Shown one piece after another: positions 54,315 to 64,000 of a DNA stretch of 64,000 nucleotides. The DNA comes from Romanomermis culicivorax (lineage: Eukaryota; Nematoda; Enoplea; Mermithida; Mermithidae). Location of the stretch: the NCBI GenBank assembly GCA_963922205.1, contig CAWUHX010000069.1, forward strand, positions 806,001 through 870,000, given 5' to 3'. The notes under the pieces were generated by a model that ran no database searches, was not told the origin of the DNA, and saw only the letters and a program-made list of their open reading frames with translations. Position 1 is the first letter of the stretch. Each line of letters opens with the position of its first letter. Position numbers and translations under genes: made by a program.

Positions 54315-56110
54315 GCCAGATTTGTGAAATTGAGTGAACACTTACAAATTACATTTGTACAGTTGTTTTTGACAATAAAATTGACCTTGGTAGCATCACT
54401 GTTTCTAGGGGTGAGTTTGTCAGCACCGGCGGCTCAGTATCAATTTTGCGGTCTCTCAAGAAGCGGACATCCACTTGAGTTACCCCAGCGTGTAGAGTGT
54501 AAACCACCGCAATCTTCATGGAGCCCGCGGCGCATGAATGTTACGGTGTATGTCCCTAGCTCAGACCCGATTACAGCCACAGCGTGAAAATGCACATTGC
54601 GCTCCCGCAAAGTCTGCACCAACACTGGTTTCTTTGGCTCTAGGGGCATCACTGCAGATGTCATCACCACTCAGCACTTAGCGCCTGCGGCATGCATGCT
54701 AGCACATCGCACTAAGATGTTTGGTTCACAAAAACTTGTCGGCGTTCGCCCTGGCTTTTATAGCACAAACCAAACATTGGAAGTGATGTACGAATGGTGC
54801 TGCAGCGACGTCTGCAAGACAGTGACTAACCTCTTCATCGAGGAGGGACAAGTCGCTTCGTGGGACGGCACTACGGCCCTAAGCACCTTAGGCGATGTAG
54901 GTGGATGCAGTCCCACTGCAGGCCAGTGCACTACTCTAGACGGGGTCATTGTCTGGCCTGCACAAAACTTCACGGCGCGGTGTCATTATCACCCCAAGGG
55001 AAATTACACTGCGTCCATGACAGGGAACCACGTCATCATCGATGATCTACAGGTTGCCCTCAAGATCCCGGGAAACTCCCGCGTCTTCCAACTGTGCCCA
55101 GAACTACGTTCCACCACAGTCCGGACGGATCAGGGTCTTCTCCTTCGCATCCACGGGAGATACAATTTGACCCAAAACTTGTTCAGAGTGGCAACCAACA
55201 GCCGTCCCGATCCTGTCAATGCCAAACTGAACTATCTGGCTCAGCAGATCAAGGAGTCGGAAATTAACGGTTTCCGGTTCACGTGGCTTGAGCTTTGCTC
55301 TCACGCTCAACGCTACCTTGATCTGACTTGGCAGTTGCTTCGCTTCGACCCCACCCTGGGTGCCCGGGCATTCCTCCAGAGGAATGACCTGACGGCGGAA
55401 TTCACAGGCTATGCGCTGACAATATGGCCGTGTCAGAAGGTCAACGCCACCTACATTTACCACTCGTACCAGGTGGGGAACGTTTGCTACAAGTACTTAC
55501 CTGTACAGGTTGGCGGCACCATCTACTTCGCCACCCCCGGTGGTCCGGATCTCATTAAATCTAGCCCAATTGTGCCGTGTCATCACCACTTTACCGGGAT
55601 TTTCCGAAATCGCTCGGGCTGGTTTACTGAGTCTGGCGCGGTCCATGTGAGCCACATCCCACTGGAACTCTTCTGGAAGCAGCGTTTCAACATCACTCAC
55701 TTTGAGGCACCGGCACTCTTCCATGACCAGTTGGCGATGACCCCTTCAAACTTTGCCTTCTTTAAACAGTACGTTTACAAGACTGAGCAAATTGAAGCGG
55801 TACTCAACCGGCTGGTAAACTTTACCGCTGGTCTATCCCTGCAACCAGACGCCATTTACCAGGCCTTTGCAGGGGTAGGAACCGACATCAAGGCCTCTCT
55901 GGAAGGTGTCGGTTTGGCAGCAAACCATGTTATTACGGGTCAACAACACACCCTCGCCCAGGGCTTGCATGCTGTCCTGAGCGGGCCGGTCCAGTTGATC
56001 TTTAACATCCTGATTACCCTGACAGTGCTGATTGGTGCCGGATACCTTGCCTATCTTGGTGTATCTTATTATCTCAGCTACCGTCTGCGGAGCAAACAGG
56101 TCAGGTTTGT
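54315..56110 (+). CDS. Env-like membrane glycoprotein, N-terminal to pol in the same frame
   Basis: A signal-peptide-like hydrophobic segment (nt about 54345-54430) is followed by a Cys-rich ectodomain of about 520 residues with at least eight N-glycosylation sequons (for example NFT, NYT, NLT, NAT, NRS, NIT), a CCxxxC pair early and a CYKYLPV motif late. A possible helical stalk follows, then one strong transmembrane segment at nt about 55985-56090 and a short basic tail. This is the layout of a type I viral fusion glycoprotein. The late CYxxLPV block and the stalk just before the membrane recall chuvirus-type (mononegavirus-like) glycoproteins captured by other retrotransposons, but that is from memory and unverified. 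A TGA at 54585-54587 interrupts the N-terminal part. It is fused in frame to the protease-polymerase region. Confidence 0.8.
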
Positions 56111-59100
56111 TAGCTGTTTCTCCCCGTTGGGTCTTTACCGCAAAGTCCAACGCTGGATCGGTTTTCACTACGTGCAAAACGATGTGCCCTCCCAGCTTGA
56201 CCGAATCACACCGTGTTTCGTCGTGCTGCTGGATACCAAGGAAACTCCTGCTTTCCTTGACAGGGGTTGCCCACGCACTATCATTAGCCAACGTCTTCAT
56301 AAGGCCTTGGCTAAAGAAAGTCCGAAGGCGGTCATGGCGTTCCAGCAACATCACGACTTTAACCCATTGATGAGCATCAATGGTAAAGCCGTTCATACCA
56401 TCCTTTCGGGACCATATGAAATCATGTTGCCCGGAAACCGCCAGCCGAACACACGGATCGATATACATCTCCATGTGTGCAAGACTACGTCTCCCTTCTG
56501 GGCACCTGTTGACCTCATACTCGGACTGGACTTCTTAGAACAGTTCAAGAACATTATGTTTGACTACCAACGTAATGTTTGTCGGCTGGACGCGGTAGAA
56601 TTACCCCTCCTGCTGACCACGCCGGAGATTGACCAGATCGACCCCTGGTGGGAGAACACCCGTGCTCTCTCGCGAAACTCACACAGGTCGGGATCACGAT
56701 CGCGGTCCAGGGCTTCGTCCATCTCTCGGCCGCACTCACGGGCCTCCTCAATTGCCTCATCACGTGGGTCAACCAGGGGATCCCGGGCCTCTTCCAGACG
56801 GGCAAGTCGTCATTTGTCGACCTTGCATGGGTCAGGTTGCCCTCGACCTCTGCCTGGAAACTCTCCAGTTACGCTAGAGAAAGGCCCATATCGTGAGCCA
56901 AGTGATTCAGATGCTCCGGCATCACCCGTGCCAACCGCGCCACCGCTATCGGACACCGAGATTGAATCACTAGGAGCTACTCAGAGCCCAAGGGACCACT
57001 CAGACCATGTACTCACGGTACAGGATGAGTCCACCCTTCTGAATGACCCGGAACCCTCCGTCGGATACGCTCTAGTAGGTCTACTACGTCGTACGGGACT
57101 GCCGATTCCAAAGCGGTCCGGTAGGACTAAACACACTAGTGGTGCCACCACACCTGATTCCGGTCATGTGGTCTCTGCTTTTTACCCAAATGATATTCGG
57201 ACACCCCATATCAAAGTTCTCCTCAACAACTGGGTAGAAGCAAAGGCACTGGTCGACACAGGAGCTGTTTTCTCACTCCTGGACCACAAGTTAGCGGCCC
57301 AGCTGCCCAACTTGACACTTTCACCAACCAGGGCTCGTCCTATCGCAGCCAATGGGTCCCCGATCCCACTGCTAGGAGCAGCCTATATCACGGTTACAGT
57401 GGCTGATGTCTCTGAACGGATTCAGGTCCAAATACAGGAGAACTGTTCAGCTGAACTGGTCCTTGGAACAAACTTCCTCGGCTGGTTCAATTGTGTCAGC
57501 TTGAACTGGGAGAAATCCTTCCTCCAGTTCAAGGAAAGTCGAATCCCCTGTGACGGTCTCATCCACAGCCCACCTTCTGCCCGTGGCGCCTTGCCCCTGA
57601 AGGACTTGGTAATTCTGGAGCCTCGCTCCCTGACACGATTCACTGTACCTGTTCCACCAATCTATACGAATGTACCTGAGGTGGCCTTTTTCCCAAAGCA
57701 CCTCACGGGATCTCAAAGAAACGTATATTTTGCTGGAAGCGTGAGTAGCGTGACCAACGGCCACGTACCACTTCAAGTAGTTAACCCGAATACTCATTCC
57801 GTGGTTCTCTACCCACACATGACCATCGGTCATGTGCAAATGCATAGTGAGCCCTCACGGGAATCACCAGTCGACTCAGACACCGTCCTCGACCCTCAGT
57901 GGGTCGAGGCCAATGCTGTAATCTCACCTGACATCTCCCCTCGGGACCGGGCAGCCTTACTCGATCTGCTGGTTGCATACACCGACCTTTATGCTCTTGA
58001 TGAAAAAGACACAGGTTCCACTGATCTCGTCCAGCAGGAAATCAGCACGGGCGATGCCCGCCCAGTCCGCCGTTTCCCTTACCGGTCCTCACCTAAGGAA
58101 AAGGATCTCATCATGCAGGAGGTCAAGGCGCTCCAGGAGAAAGGTATTATTCGGCCGAGCACGTTGCCGTGGGCTACTAATACTGTCCTGGTGCGCAAGA
58201 AAAACGGTTCTCACCGTATGTGTGTTGACTTTCGTGGTCTTAACGAGGTCACGAAAAAGGATGTCTACCCTCTCCCACAGATAGATGACATTCTCAACAC
58301 ACTCAAGGGTATGAAGTATTTCACTACCCTTGACCAGGCTAACACTTATTGGTCAATCCTGATCGCTGTGGCGAACAAGGAAAAGACGGCATTTAATACG
58401 CCTATTGGACTTTACGAATTCAATTATTTGCCTTTCGGTTTGTGCAACGCGCCAGGGACATTTTAACGCCTTATGGACCTCCTCCTTACTGGAATCCTAT
58501 AGCGCACAGTTCTGACCTATCTTGATGACATTTTGGTGTTCGGGAACTCTCACACCCAAATGCTTGAGCGCCTGGCAGATGTGTTGGCCCGTCTTCGCCG
58601 GGGTGGAATGAAGCTCAGACTGAGCAAGTGCAAATTCTCGCACTCAGAGGTAGAGTACCTAGGCTATCGCATCTCACAGAGCGGCCTAGAACCTGACCAA
58701 GCCAAGCTGGCCGCCGTCCAAAACCTACCCATTCCACAAAACGCCAAAGACATCAAGTCCTTCCTAGGCCTCGTGTCTTACTACAGGCGTTTCATCCCTG
58801 GTTGTGCCCGGCTCAGCGCGCCACTCACCAAGCGCTTACGGAAGGAAACTACTTTCCAGTGGTCAAAACCTCAGCAGGAGGCGTTCGATGAGCTCCGCCG
58901 CCTGCTGACCAACCCTCCTATCCTGCCCCATCCGGACTTTTCGAAATCCTTTATCCTTCAAACTGATGCAAGTATTTCGGGGATAGGAGCCGTTCTAAGC
59001 CAGTTAGACAAACTTGGATACGACCATCCTGTCGCGTACGCCAGCCGAGGGTTAACAGCGGCCGAGAAAAACTATTCCATTACAGAACTGGAAACTCTCG

Positions 59101-60899
59101 CTGTTGTCCATTTCGTCAAGCACTTTTGACCATACCTCTTCCAGCACGAGGTGGTCGTTCAGACTGACCATACCGCGGTCAAAGCAGTGTTGGAGAAGCC
59201 TAACCCCTCTGCTCGGATCGCTCGGTGGGGACTCGCGCTCGCCAAATTCAAACCGACAATTCGGCCGCGAAAAGGTCAGTCTAATGGTAATGCTGATGCA
59301 TTATCACGCCTGCCGGATCCTAACTCCCTCACCGGTCAGAGTATTGATGATACTTCCCTCTACAGACCTGAGGGGCATGTTATGATGATCACCGATGGTG
59401 CGCAGCACCTGGCGAGATCAAGAACCTTGACCGATGGTGTGCAGCACCTGGCGCGTTCAAGTAATTCAGCACCGATCACTGTTGGCGCGGAGCGCCCGGT
59501 ACGATCAGAGTCTTATGCCGAGATATCGGTTGGTGCGCAGCACCCTGACCTTTTCGCTGCTTAGCTGGAGGATCCGGACTTAGCCGACATCATTCGCTCT
59601 CTTAAGCCTCTGGGCGACCAGAATGATGTGCGGGGCTACCATCTGTTGGATAACGTTCTTCAGAAATGGACAGGCGAGTCCAATAAGATCGTCATACCCC
59701 GATCCATGGTTACTACCATTATCCGGGCTCATCATGATGACATCTTAGCTGGACACTTTGGTGCTAAACGGACTGCGCGGCTCATTGCTCGCAGATACCA
59801 CTGGCCTTCCCTCAGTCGGGATGTCAAGTCCTTCTGTCAGCGGTGTGATCTTTGCCAACGGAATAAGCCCGCTCGACAGAAAACCACTGCGACCCTGAAA
59901 CCTATCACCATCACGGGACCGTTTCACCGGGTAGGTGTCGACTGTATGGGACCAATGACCACTAGCGAAGCTGGCAACCGTTTCATCGTAGTCTTTATCG
60001 ACTACTTTACGAAATGGGTCGAGGCTTTTGCTACTCCGGACATCACTGCGAACACCATCGCCCGGCTGTTTGTAACGCAAATTGTCTGCCGGCATGGGGC
60101 ACCGCAGATTCTTCAGTCAGATCGTGGCACTGATTTCACATCAAAACTGATGACTGAGATCACTGCGATCTGCGCAACGAAGAAAATCCACTCTACCGCC
60201 TATCACCCAATGACCAACGGCGAAGTGGAAAGAGCTAATCAGACGCTAGCCACATGGCTACGTATGTATGTTCATCAAGGACATACCGATTGGGATGAAC
60301 ACCTGCCATAGGCTGTGTTTGCCGTCAATATCAGCATGAATGAGTCAACAGGGTACTCGCCCTTTGAACTCATGTACGGTCGCACACCCATGCTCCCTGT
60401 TGATGCCGCGCTCTCATTCAACCCTCCGGCCCATATCATTAATGTTTCCTCATATGATATGGAGGTCAAACGTCATTTCACGAATGCGTTAACCTTAATC
60501 CAGAGTCGGATTGAGAAAGCACAGGAAGCCTATGCACGGTCGTACGACCGGAAGGCACATGATGTCTCGTACAAAGTAGGGGATCAGGTGCTCAAACTGC
60601 GCACCTCCAGCAAACGTGGACTCACTCCTAAATTGCTGCCCATCTACGATGGACCCTACCTTGTAACAAGTGTTGCATATCCCAATGTCACACTTCGTCT
60701 CGAGATGGATCAGGAAGACACTGTACATGTCAACCAGCTTCGACTTTACGTGTCCCCTGAACAACCGAGTGAAGCAGAGGATACACCTCCCACTTCACAG
60801 GCAACAGGTTCGGCACCCTTATTGTATCCCTCAATAAGCCGGGACTTTACACCGAATCTGATTGACCCACATCTTGATGCAGAGGTCCCCGACCCGTAA
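56111..60899 (+). CDS. pol: Pol: two protease domains, RT, RNase H, integrase, with five in-frame stops
   Basis: One reading frame continues from the env-like tail to TAA at 60897-60899. The order is: degenerate protease (56205-56590), Arg/Ser-rich linker (56650-56860), canonical retropepsin (57205-57540), reverse transcriptase (about 58030-58560), RNase H (about 58950-59310), a repeat linker (59390-59560) and integrase (about 59690-60770). Stops are TAA 58464-58466, TAG 58500-58502, TGA 59127-59129, TAG 59562-59564 and TAG 60309-60311. None is accompanied by a frameshift. The domain order RT-RH-IN places it in Ty3/Gypsy. Confidence 0.93.
56205..56590 (+). other. Degenerate retropepsin-like domain (PR1)
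   Basis: The segment has the two halves of an aspartic protease fold: a hydrophobic strand leading to LDRGC where the catalytic Asp-Thr/Ser-Gly should be (nt about 56256-56270), and a C-terminal LILGLDFL block (nt about 56517-56540). The Thr of DTG is replaced by Arg, which should disturb the active-site fireman's grip. It is probably inactive, perhaps structural or able to pair with the second domain. Confidence 0.7.
56650..56860 (+). other. Arg/Ser-rich linker
   Basis: About 45 residues dominated by Ser and Arg, with RS dipeptides ([27 protein letters not shown]). Such segments bind RNA or direct proteins to the nucleus in other families. It separates the two protease domains. Confidence 0.8.
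57205..57540 (+). other. Canonical retropepsin (PR2)
   Basis: [13 protein letters not shown] (nt about 57247-57285) carries the catalytic Asp-Thr-Gly, and LVLGTNFL (nt about 57460-57483) matches the C-terminal motif. It would be the active protease that processes the polyprotein. Confidence 0.9.
58030..58560 (+). other. Reverse transcriptase domain, two stops near the active site
   Basis: Motifs in order: [85 protein letters not shown], then YLDDILVF (nt about 58515-58538) with the catalytic Asp pair. The TAA at 58464 and TAG at 58500 lie between the last two motifs. Confidence 0.95.
58950..59310 (+). other. RNase H domain, one stop
   Basis: [17 protein letters not shown] starts the domain, followed by [20 protein letters not shown], and after the TGA at 59127, [15 protein letters not shown] and [11 protein letters not shown]. 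These are typical Ty3/Gypsy RNase H blocks. Confidence 0.93.
59390..59560 (+). repeat. Four in-frame hairpin-encoding repeats in the RNase H-integrase linker
   Basis: 13-base hairpins with 5-bp stems and 3-base loops occur at 59397 (GGTGC-GCA-GCACC), 59436 (GGTGT-GCA-GCACC, one G-T-type or mismatched pair), 59484 (GGCGC-GGA-GCGCC) and 59532 (GGTGC-GCA-GCACC). Spacings of 39, 48 and 48 keep the frame and give imperfect repeats of G(A/V)QHLARS type. Confidence 0.8.
59690..60770 (+). other. Integrase domain, one stop
   Basis: An HHCC zinc-binding N-terminus (HDDILAGHF then CQRCDLC) is followed by a catalytic core with Asp in GVDCMGP, Asp in SDRGTDF and Glu in NGEVERANQ, and a C-terminal GPY/F-type module ([11 protein letters not shown]). 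A TAG at 60309-60311 falls between the core and the C-terminal part. Integrase joins the cDNA to host DNA; a 4-base duplication is seen here. Confidence 0.95.
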
Positions 60900-61417
60900 C
60901 TCAAGATGCATTCTCTTCATTGTCCCCGCTTACGGACGAGGACCTCCTTTTTCGAAGGACCGCCGTGCCCCTCACGAAGTATCCACTCTTGTCCATGCTG
61001 GATCTTAGTGGATAGAAGAGAGCGTTCAGCAACCCAAGCGTCACGCCTTAGGCGCATCCGCACGCGATAGCCTACACTTCACTGGGTGCATCCTCCTGCG
61101 ATAGCCCGACAATCTGTACCTCACTGGGCGCATCCTCTGCGATAGCCTACATCTTGCCCTGAAAATTTTTCTTTTTCTGTGTTCTAGACTGTCGCACAGG
61201 ATACTCAATGTCGGCAACTTCACGCATCAACAACCCCCGGTTACCATACCGCAGGACGAATTACGAGCAAAGAAGGCGCCATCCGCCAACAACCCAACGG
61301 ACCCATTCGACCACTTGCCGTCACACCTTGGAATGACCTACGACCACGGACACGCCGCACAAAACCTCACTACTGACCACCGCAAGGACGAGGACGCCCT
61401 TTTTCGAAGGACCGCCG
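60900..61417 (+). other. 3' untranslated region with internal duplication
   Basis: A 34-base segment ending TCGAAGGACCGCCGTG at 60934-60967 recurs with three changes at 61386-61419, right at the LTR junction. GCGATAGCC-type roughly 50-base units repeat at 61050-61150. The sequence before the 3' LTR is not a good polypurine tract, only GAAGGACCGCCG. Confidence 0.7.
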
Positions 61418-62876
61418 TGTCACGTGCCGCTCAATTCTATAACGTCACGTGATTCCGATCATGCCGACATTTTGTTATTCTTCACGTTTCGTTTATTACT
61501 TGATCATGCTTTTGTTTATCTCATTTTTACACATGCATTTTACGTTCGTTTTTATATTTTTCATGCATTTCTATGTTTTCGTTTTGTTGTATTTTTATTT
61601 CTTTACAAACGCGGGCTACAGTAGGCCCTTTAGCTAAAAACTTCCGCCAGTCGTGCTCCACGAGCACATGGCTATTTTTGGTGCGCTCACGCACCTCTTA
61701 TCATCAAAAATTAGCGTCGTTTTTGTTACGCAAAACGACTAGCTAAGAAGTTTTAGCTAAAGACATTCATATGCTTAGCATAGGCACTGCAGCCGGCCTC
61801 AGTGCTAAACGCATGTGAATGAAAAAATGTCTATGTGCTCATAGGCATCTTCTGCATCGCGTCTAGCTGCAGAAGTTAGCTTGAGCGCCGAGAAACTCCG
61901 CCCAAGCTGCAGCTGTAGCCAAACATGTCCTTAAAAGGACATGTTTCTCTAGTTTTTCGCTCATTCTTGGGTTCACCAAGCTCCGATTCGGTTGTTGTAA
62001 CTTCGCGTCCGCCGCTCTTCACAGTTTGCATATTTTTATATATTCGACTGCGTCCGCCGCCTATTATTTTAAATAAATTTGCATACCCTTGCATTTCTTA
62101 CTGCGTCCGCCGCTCACCGTCTACAGTACCCCGCTGCCCATCAGTGCCAGGTGTCCGACCGCCCCGGTTCGTGAATTAAACGTTGGAGTTTCGCCTCCCG
62201 CTTGCTCCCGCTCCCTCCCGCTCGCCGCCACTCGCCGCCGCTCGCCGCCTAGGACGTTTGAGGATCGCATCCCCCGCTCCCAGTGCCAGAAGACCGAAAG
62301 CATCCAGGGACTTGCCGCCCGTTGCGTCGTAATCGCTTGAGAAACAGGACTAGGTGAGTCTTCTCAGGGGATTATTGTTGTTTGTGGGTTATTTGTTGGG
62401 AAATCCTTCCTAAGTCGGTTTCCCAAGTGTTCCACAGATAAGCAGGGGCTCCACCTCTCAGGTTCGGGCTAAAAGGGGCTGTCTGGTTCACAATCGGGTC
62501 CCATAAATTAGGTCATTTTACGGGTGACCCTGTCCCCACTCTCACTGAGTAGGACTCGGGGATTGTCGCACCTAGCCTGGCAGCGTTGTCCATTACCCTA
62601 CAGCAAGACCCCAAGGACAACACGCGAGAACCAACTATAGACCTCTCTATAGCCACCATTTGCCAGGTTAGGCCCCAACGCCGACTTGGGAAGCCTGGGG
62701 AAAATGCCAGTATCCATCAGGAGTCACAGCCTATTACTCACTGTAATAGGATCAATCTGATATGGTTCACCATCAATGTGACGTCTAAAACACGGTATTA
62801 CCTGATGAGATACCCAAACCTCCCCAGCTCTCCCAAATAAACATGTCATACACGTGACATGGCGTAAAATGTGACA
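61418..62876 (+). repeat. 3' LTR, 1,459 bases
   Basis: Same length as the 5' LTR with the three differences at 61439-61440 and 61765. AATAAA occurs near 62836, about 40 bases from the end, and could serve polyadenylation. Flanked on the right by AGAT. Confidence 0.97.
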
Positions 62877-62880
62877 AGAT

Positions 62881-64000
62881 TAATAAAATAACATTTTACT
62901 GTCCACGTCGTCCCTTTAGCGCAAAATTTTCATACTGTTGTCACACTACGCACTATTGATTTTATGATTTAAATTCGGCACAGAAACAGCCGTTTACTAT
63001 AGCCTGTTTTTTATAAAATGCTTCCAGATACAAAAGTGACACAAATCAGTACTGTCGTCGGAATTGTTTACATGAAATTCTTACTGTAAAATTTTTCACT
63101 CGAAAAATAGCTAAAGGTCAGACCAGTATGCTCACAAATTTCCAGCCCTACACGATATTTTTTTCATCAGAAAATCGCAAAAATCTGAAATACTACTTGC
63201 TTTCCACTTTCATTATTTGGAAGCATTTCAAGAAAAACAGACTATAGAAGGTACATAATTTTCGTACAGAAGTATAGTAGATTTTTTATCGCATAACGCA
63301 AAACGTAAAATTTAAGAGACGATGTCTGAGAGAATTTAGCTTCTTATACAGAGAGTTGTGATAAGTAAAAATATAACCCCTCCTGAAAATCACATATTTG
63401 GTGTAACTTGATGCGCTAGGAACGAAAATGATATTTATTTCGTCTTAAAATCATGACTACAGTAAGACGTAAGTTGAAAATATCCAATTTTTTCGACTTT
63501 TGACATACACTTCTTTCAACTTTTGAAAGTTTAGGTACGTCAGACATCGTGTTCCGAAAATTTAGCTAATATTAGGCCAATAGAAGGGCCACAATTTACT
63601 GTAGGATTCATTTGTGTAAAGCGCTTATTAGGAATACAGTGGTGCCTGAGACATGAAATTTTGAGAGCAAAAATTGTCATTTTTTCCACAGAAATCCTCA
63701 TATATACTGCTAAAGCTCAGAGGGACCAGAAAATCCCCTTTACAATAGATAGCTTACGATGTCTCCTACCTGCTGACAAAAGTTCCGGAAATTCATATAC
63801 TGCTAGAGGGTCGTACAACATGAAGTTTGAACACTATCTTATCATTGTATTTTCTGGAAGTTCCAACCTCCACTGTGGAACTACTAGAGCTTGATAAATT
63901 TTAAAAATGAGACAGTAATACGAGATCCGCACGATCAATATTAACTTAAGCTCATAAAAAATAAAATTCGCGGGCTACAGTATCCCGAAGTTAGGAATTT
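62881..64000. other. No gene seen
   Basis: AT-rich host DNA. A GGGCTACAGTA stretch near 63972 resembles one in the LTR (46840) but is too short to mean anything. One open frame of 77 codons at 63661 has no features. Confidence 0.5.

Larger units (their letters stand above)
46644..62876 (+). mobile_element. Full-length Ty3/Gypsy LTR retrotransposon with env-like domain upstream of pol
   Basis: 16,233 bases between target duplications AGAT (46640-46643 and 62877-62880). It is bounded by 1,459-base LTRs with TGTCAC...GTGACA ends. The internal order is leader (48103-51758), gag, a small unknown ORF, env-like glycoprotein, degenerate protease, Arg/Ser linker, canonical protease, RT, RNase H, integrase. 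The reading frame from the env-like part to the end of integrase is a single frame. Eight in-frame stops are present in total. The LTR identity indicates a very recent insertion. Composition is more GC-rich than the host gene. Confidence 0.97.

Noticed and set aside
51759..60899. Alternative genetic code with reassigned stops
   Set aside because: The cyclase gene in the same window uses the standard code without in-frame stops, and all three stop codons occur in the element.

Overview
The window looks like genomic DNA of an invertebrate animal. It holds one multi-exon host gene with spliceosomal introns, and around it a dense set of eukaryotic transposons. Splice acceptors of TTTTCAG/TTTTTAG type, many introns of about 55-95 bases, an acceptor-like AG just before the first ATG (compatible with trans-splicing) and two short blocks of the nematode-type telomere unit GCCTAA near 5363-5392 lean towards a nematode or a nematode-like genome. 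I cannot fix the phylum. The host DNA is AT-rich, whereas the large retrotransposon is visibly more GC-rich.

Layout. 1-23.5 kb is repeat-rich DNA without an intact host gene. It contains hAT-type DNA transposons and their short non-autonomous derivatives, most proved by 8-base target duplications; two degraded hAT transposase tails; two fragments of non-LTR reverse transcriptase; minisatellites; and a three-level nest of insertions at 19.0-20.4 kb. 23,540-44,432 (+) is a complete transmembrane adenylyl cyclase gene (class III, animal ADCY5/6-like). I resolve 19 exons that join in phase to about 1,162 codons; the left edge of exon 7 is the only weak boundary. Its introns carry further MITEs and, in intron 18, a 416-base terminal-repeat retrotransposon in miniature (TRIM) whose two LTRs each contain a tRNA-like Pol III gene.

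44.4-46.6 kb is 3' flank with a long purine-rich tract. 46,644-62,876 (+) is a full-length Ty3/Gypsy-class LTR retrotransposon of 16,233 bases with 1,459-base LTRs that differ at only three positions I could find, flanked by the 4-base duplication AGAT. Its gene order is unusual: a long leader with arrays of CRE-like hairpins, gag, a short unknown ORF in another frame, and then a membrane-glycoprotein (env-like) region that runs in the same reading frame straight into a degenerate protease, an Arg/Ser-rich linker, a canonical protease, reverse transcriptase, RNase H and integrase. The env-like region is therefore upstream of pol and fused to it, not downstream as in errantiviruses and vertebrate retroviruses. 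Eight in-frame stop codons interrupt otherwise indel-free reading frames. 62.9-64 kb is AT-rich flank with no recognisable gene.

How it works together. The cyclase would make cAMP from ATP at the plasma membrane. The mobile elements are passengers, but the retrotransposon leader carries repeated TGACGTCA (CRE) cores, so cAMP-responsive control of the element is a testable idea. The strongest candidates for something new are the env-pol fusion element, the tRNA-in-LTR TRIM, and the coherent group of hAT-like elements whose ends begin CATACATG or CATACCTG.
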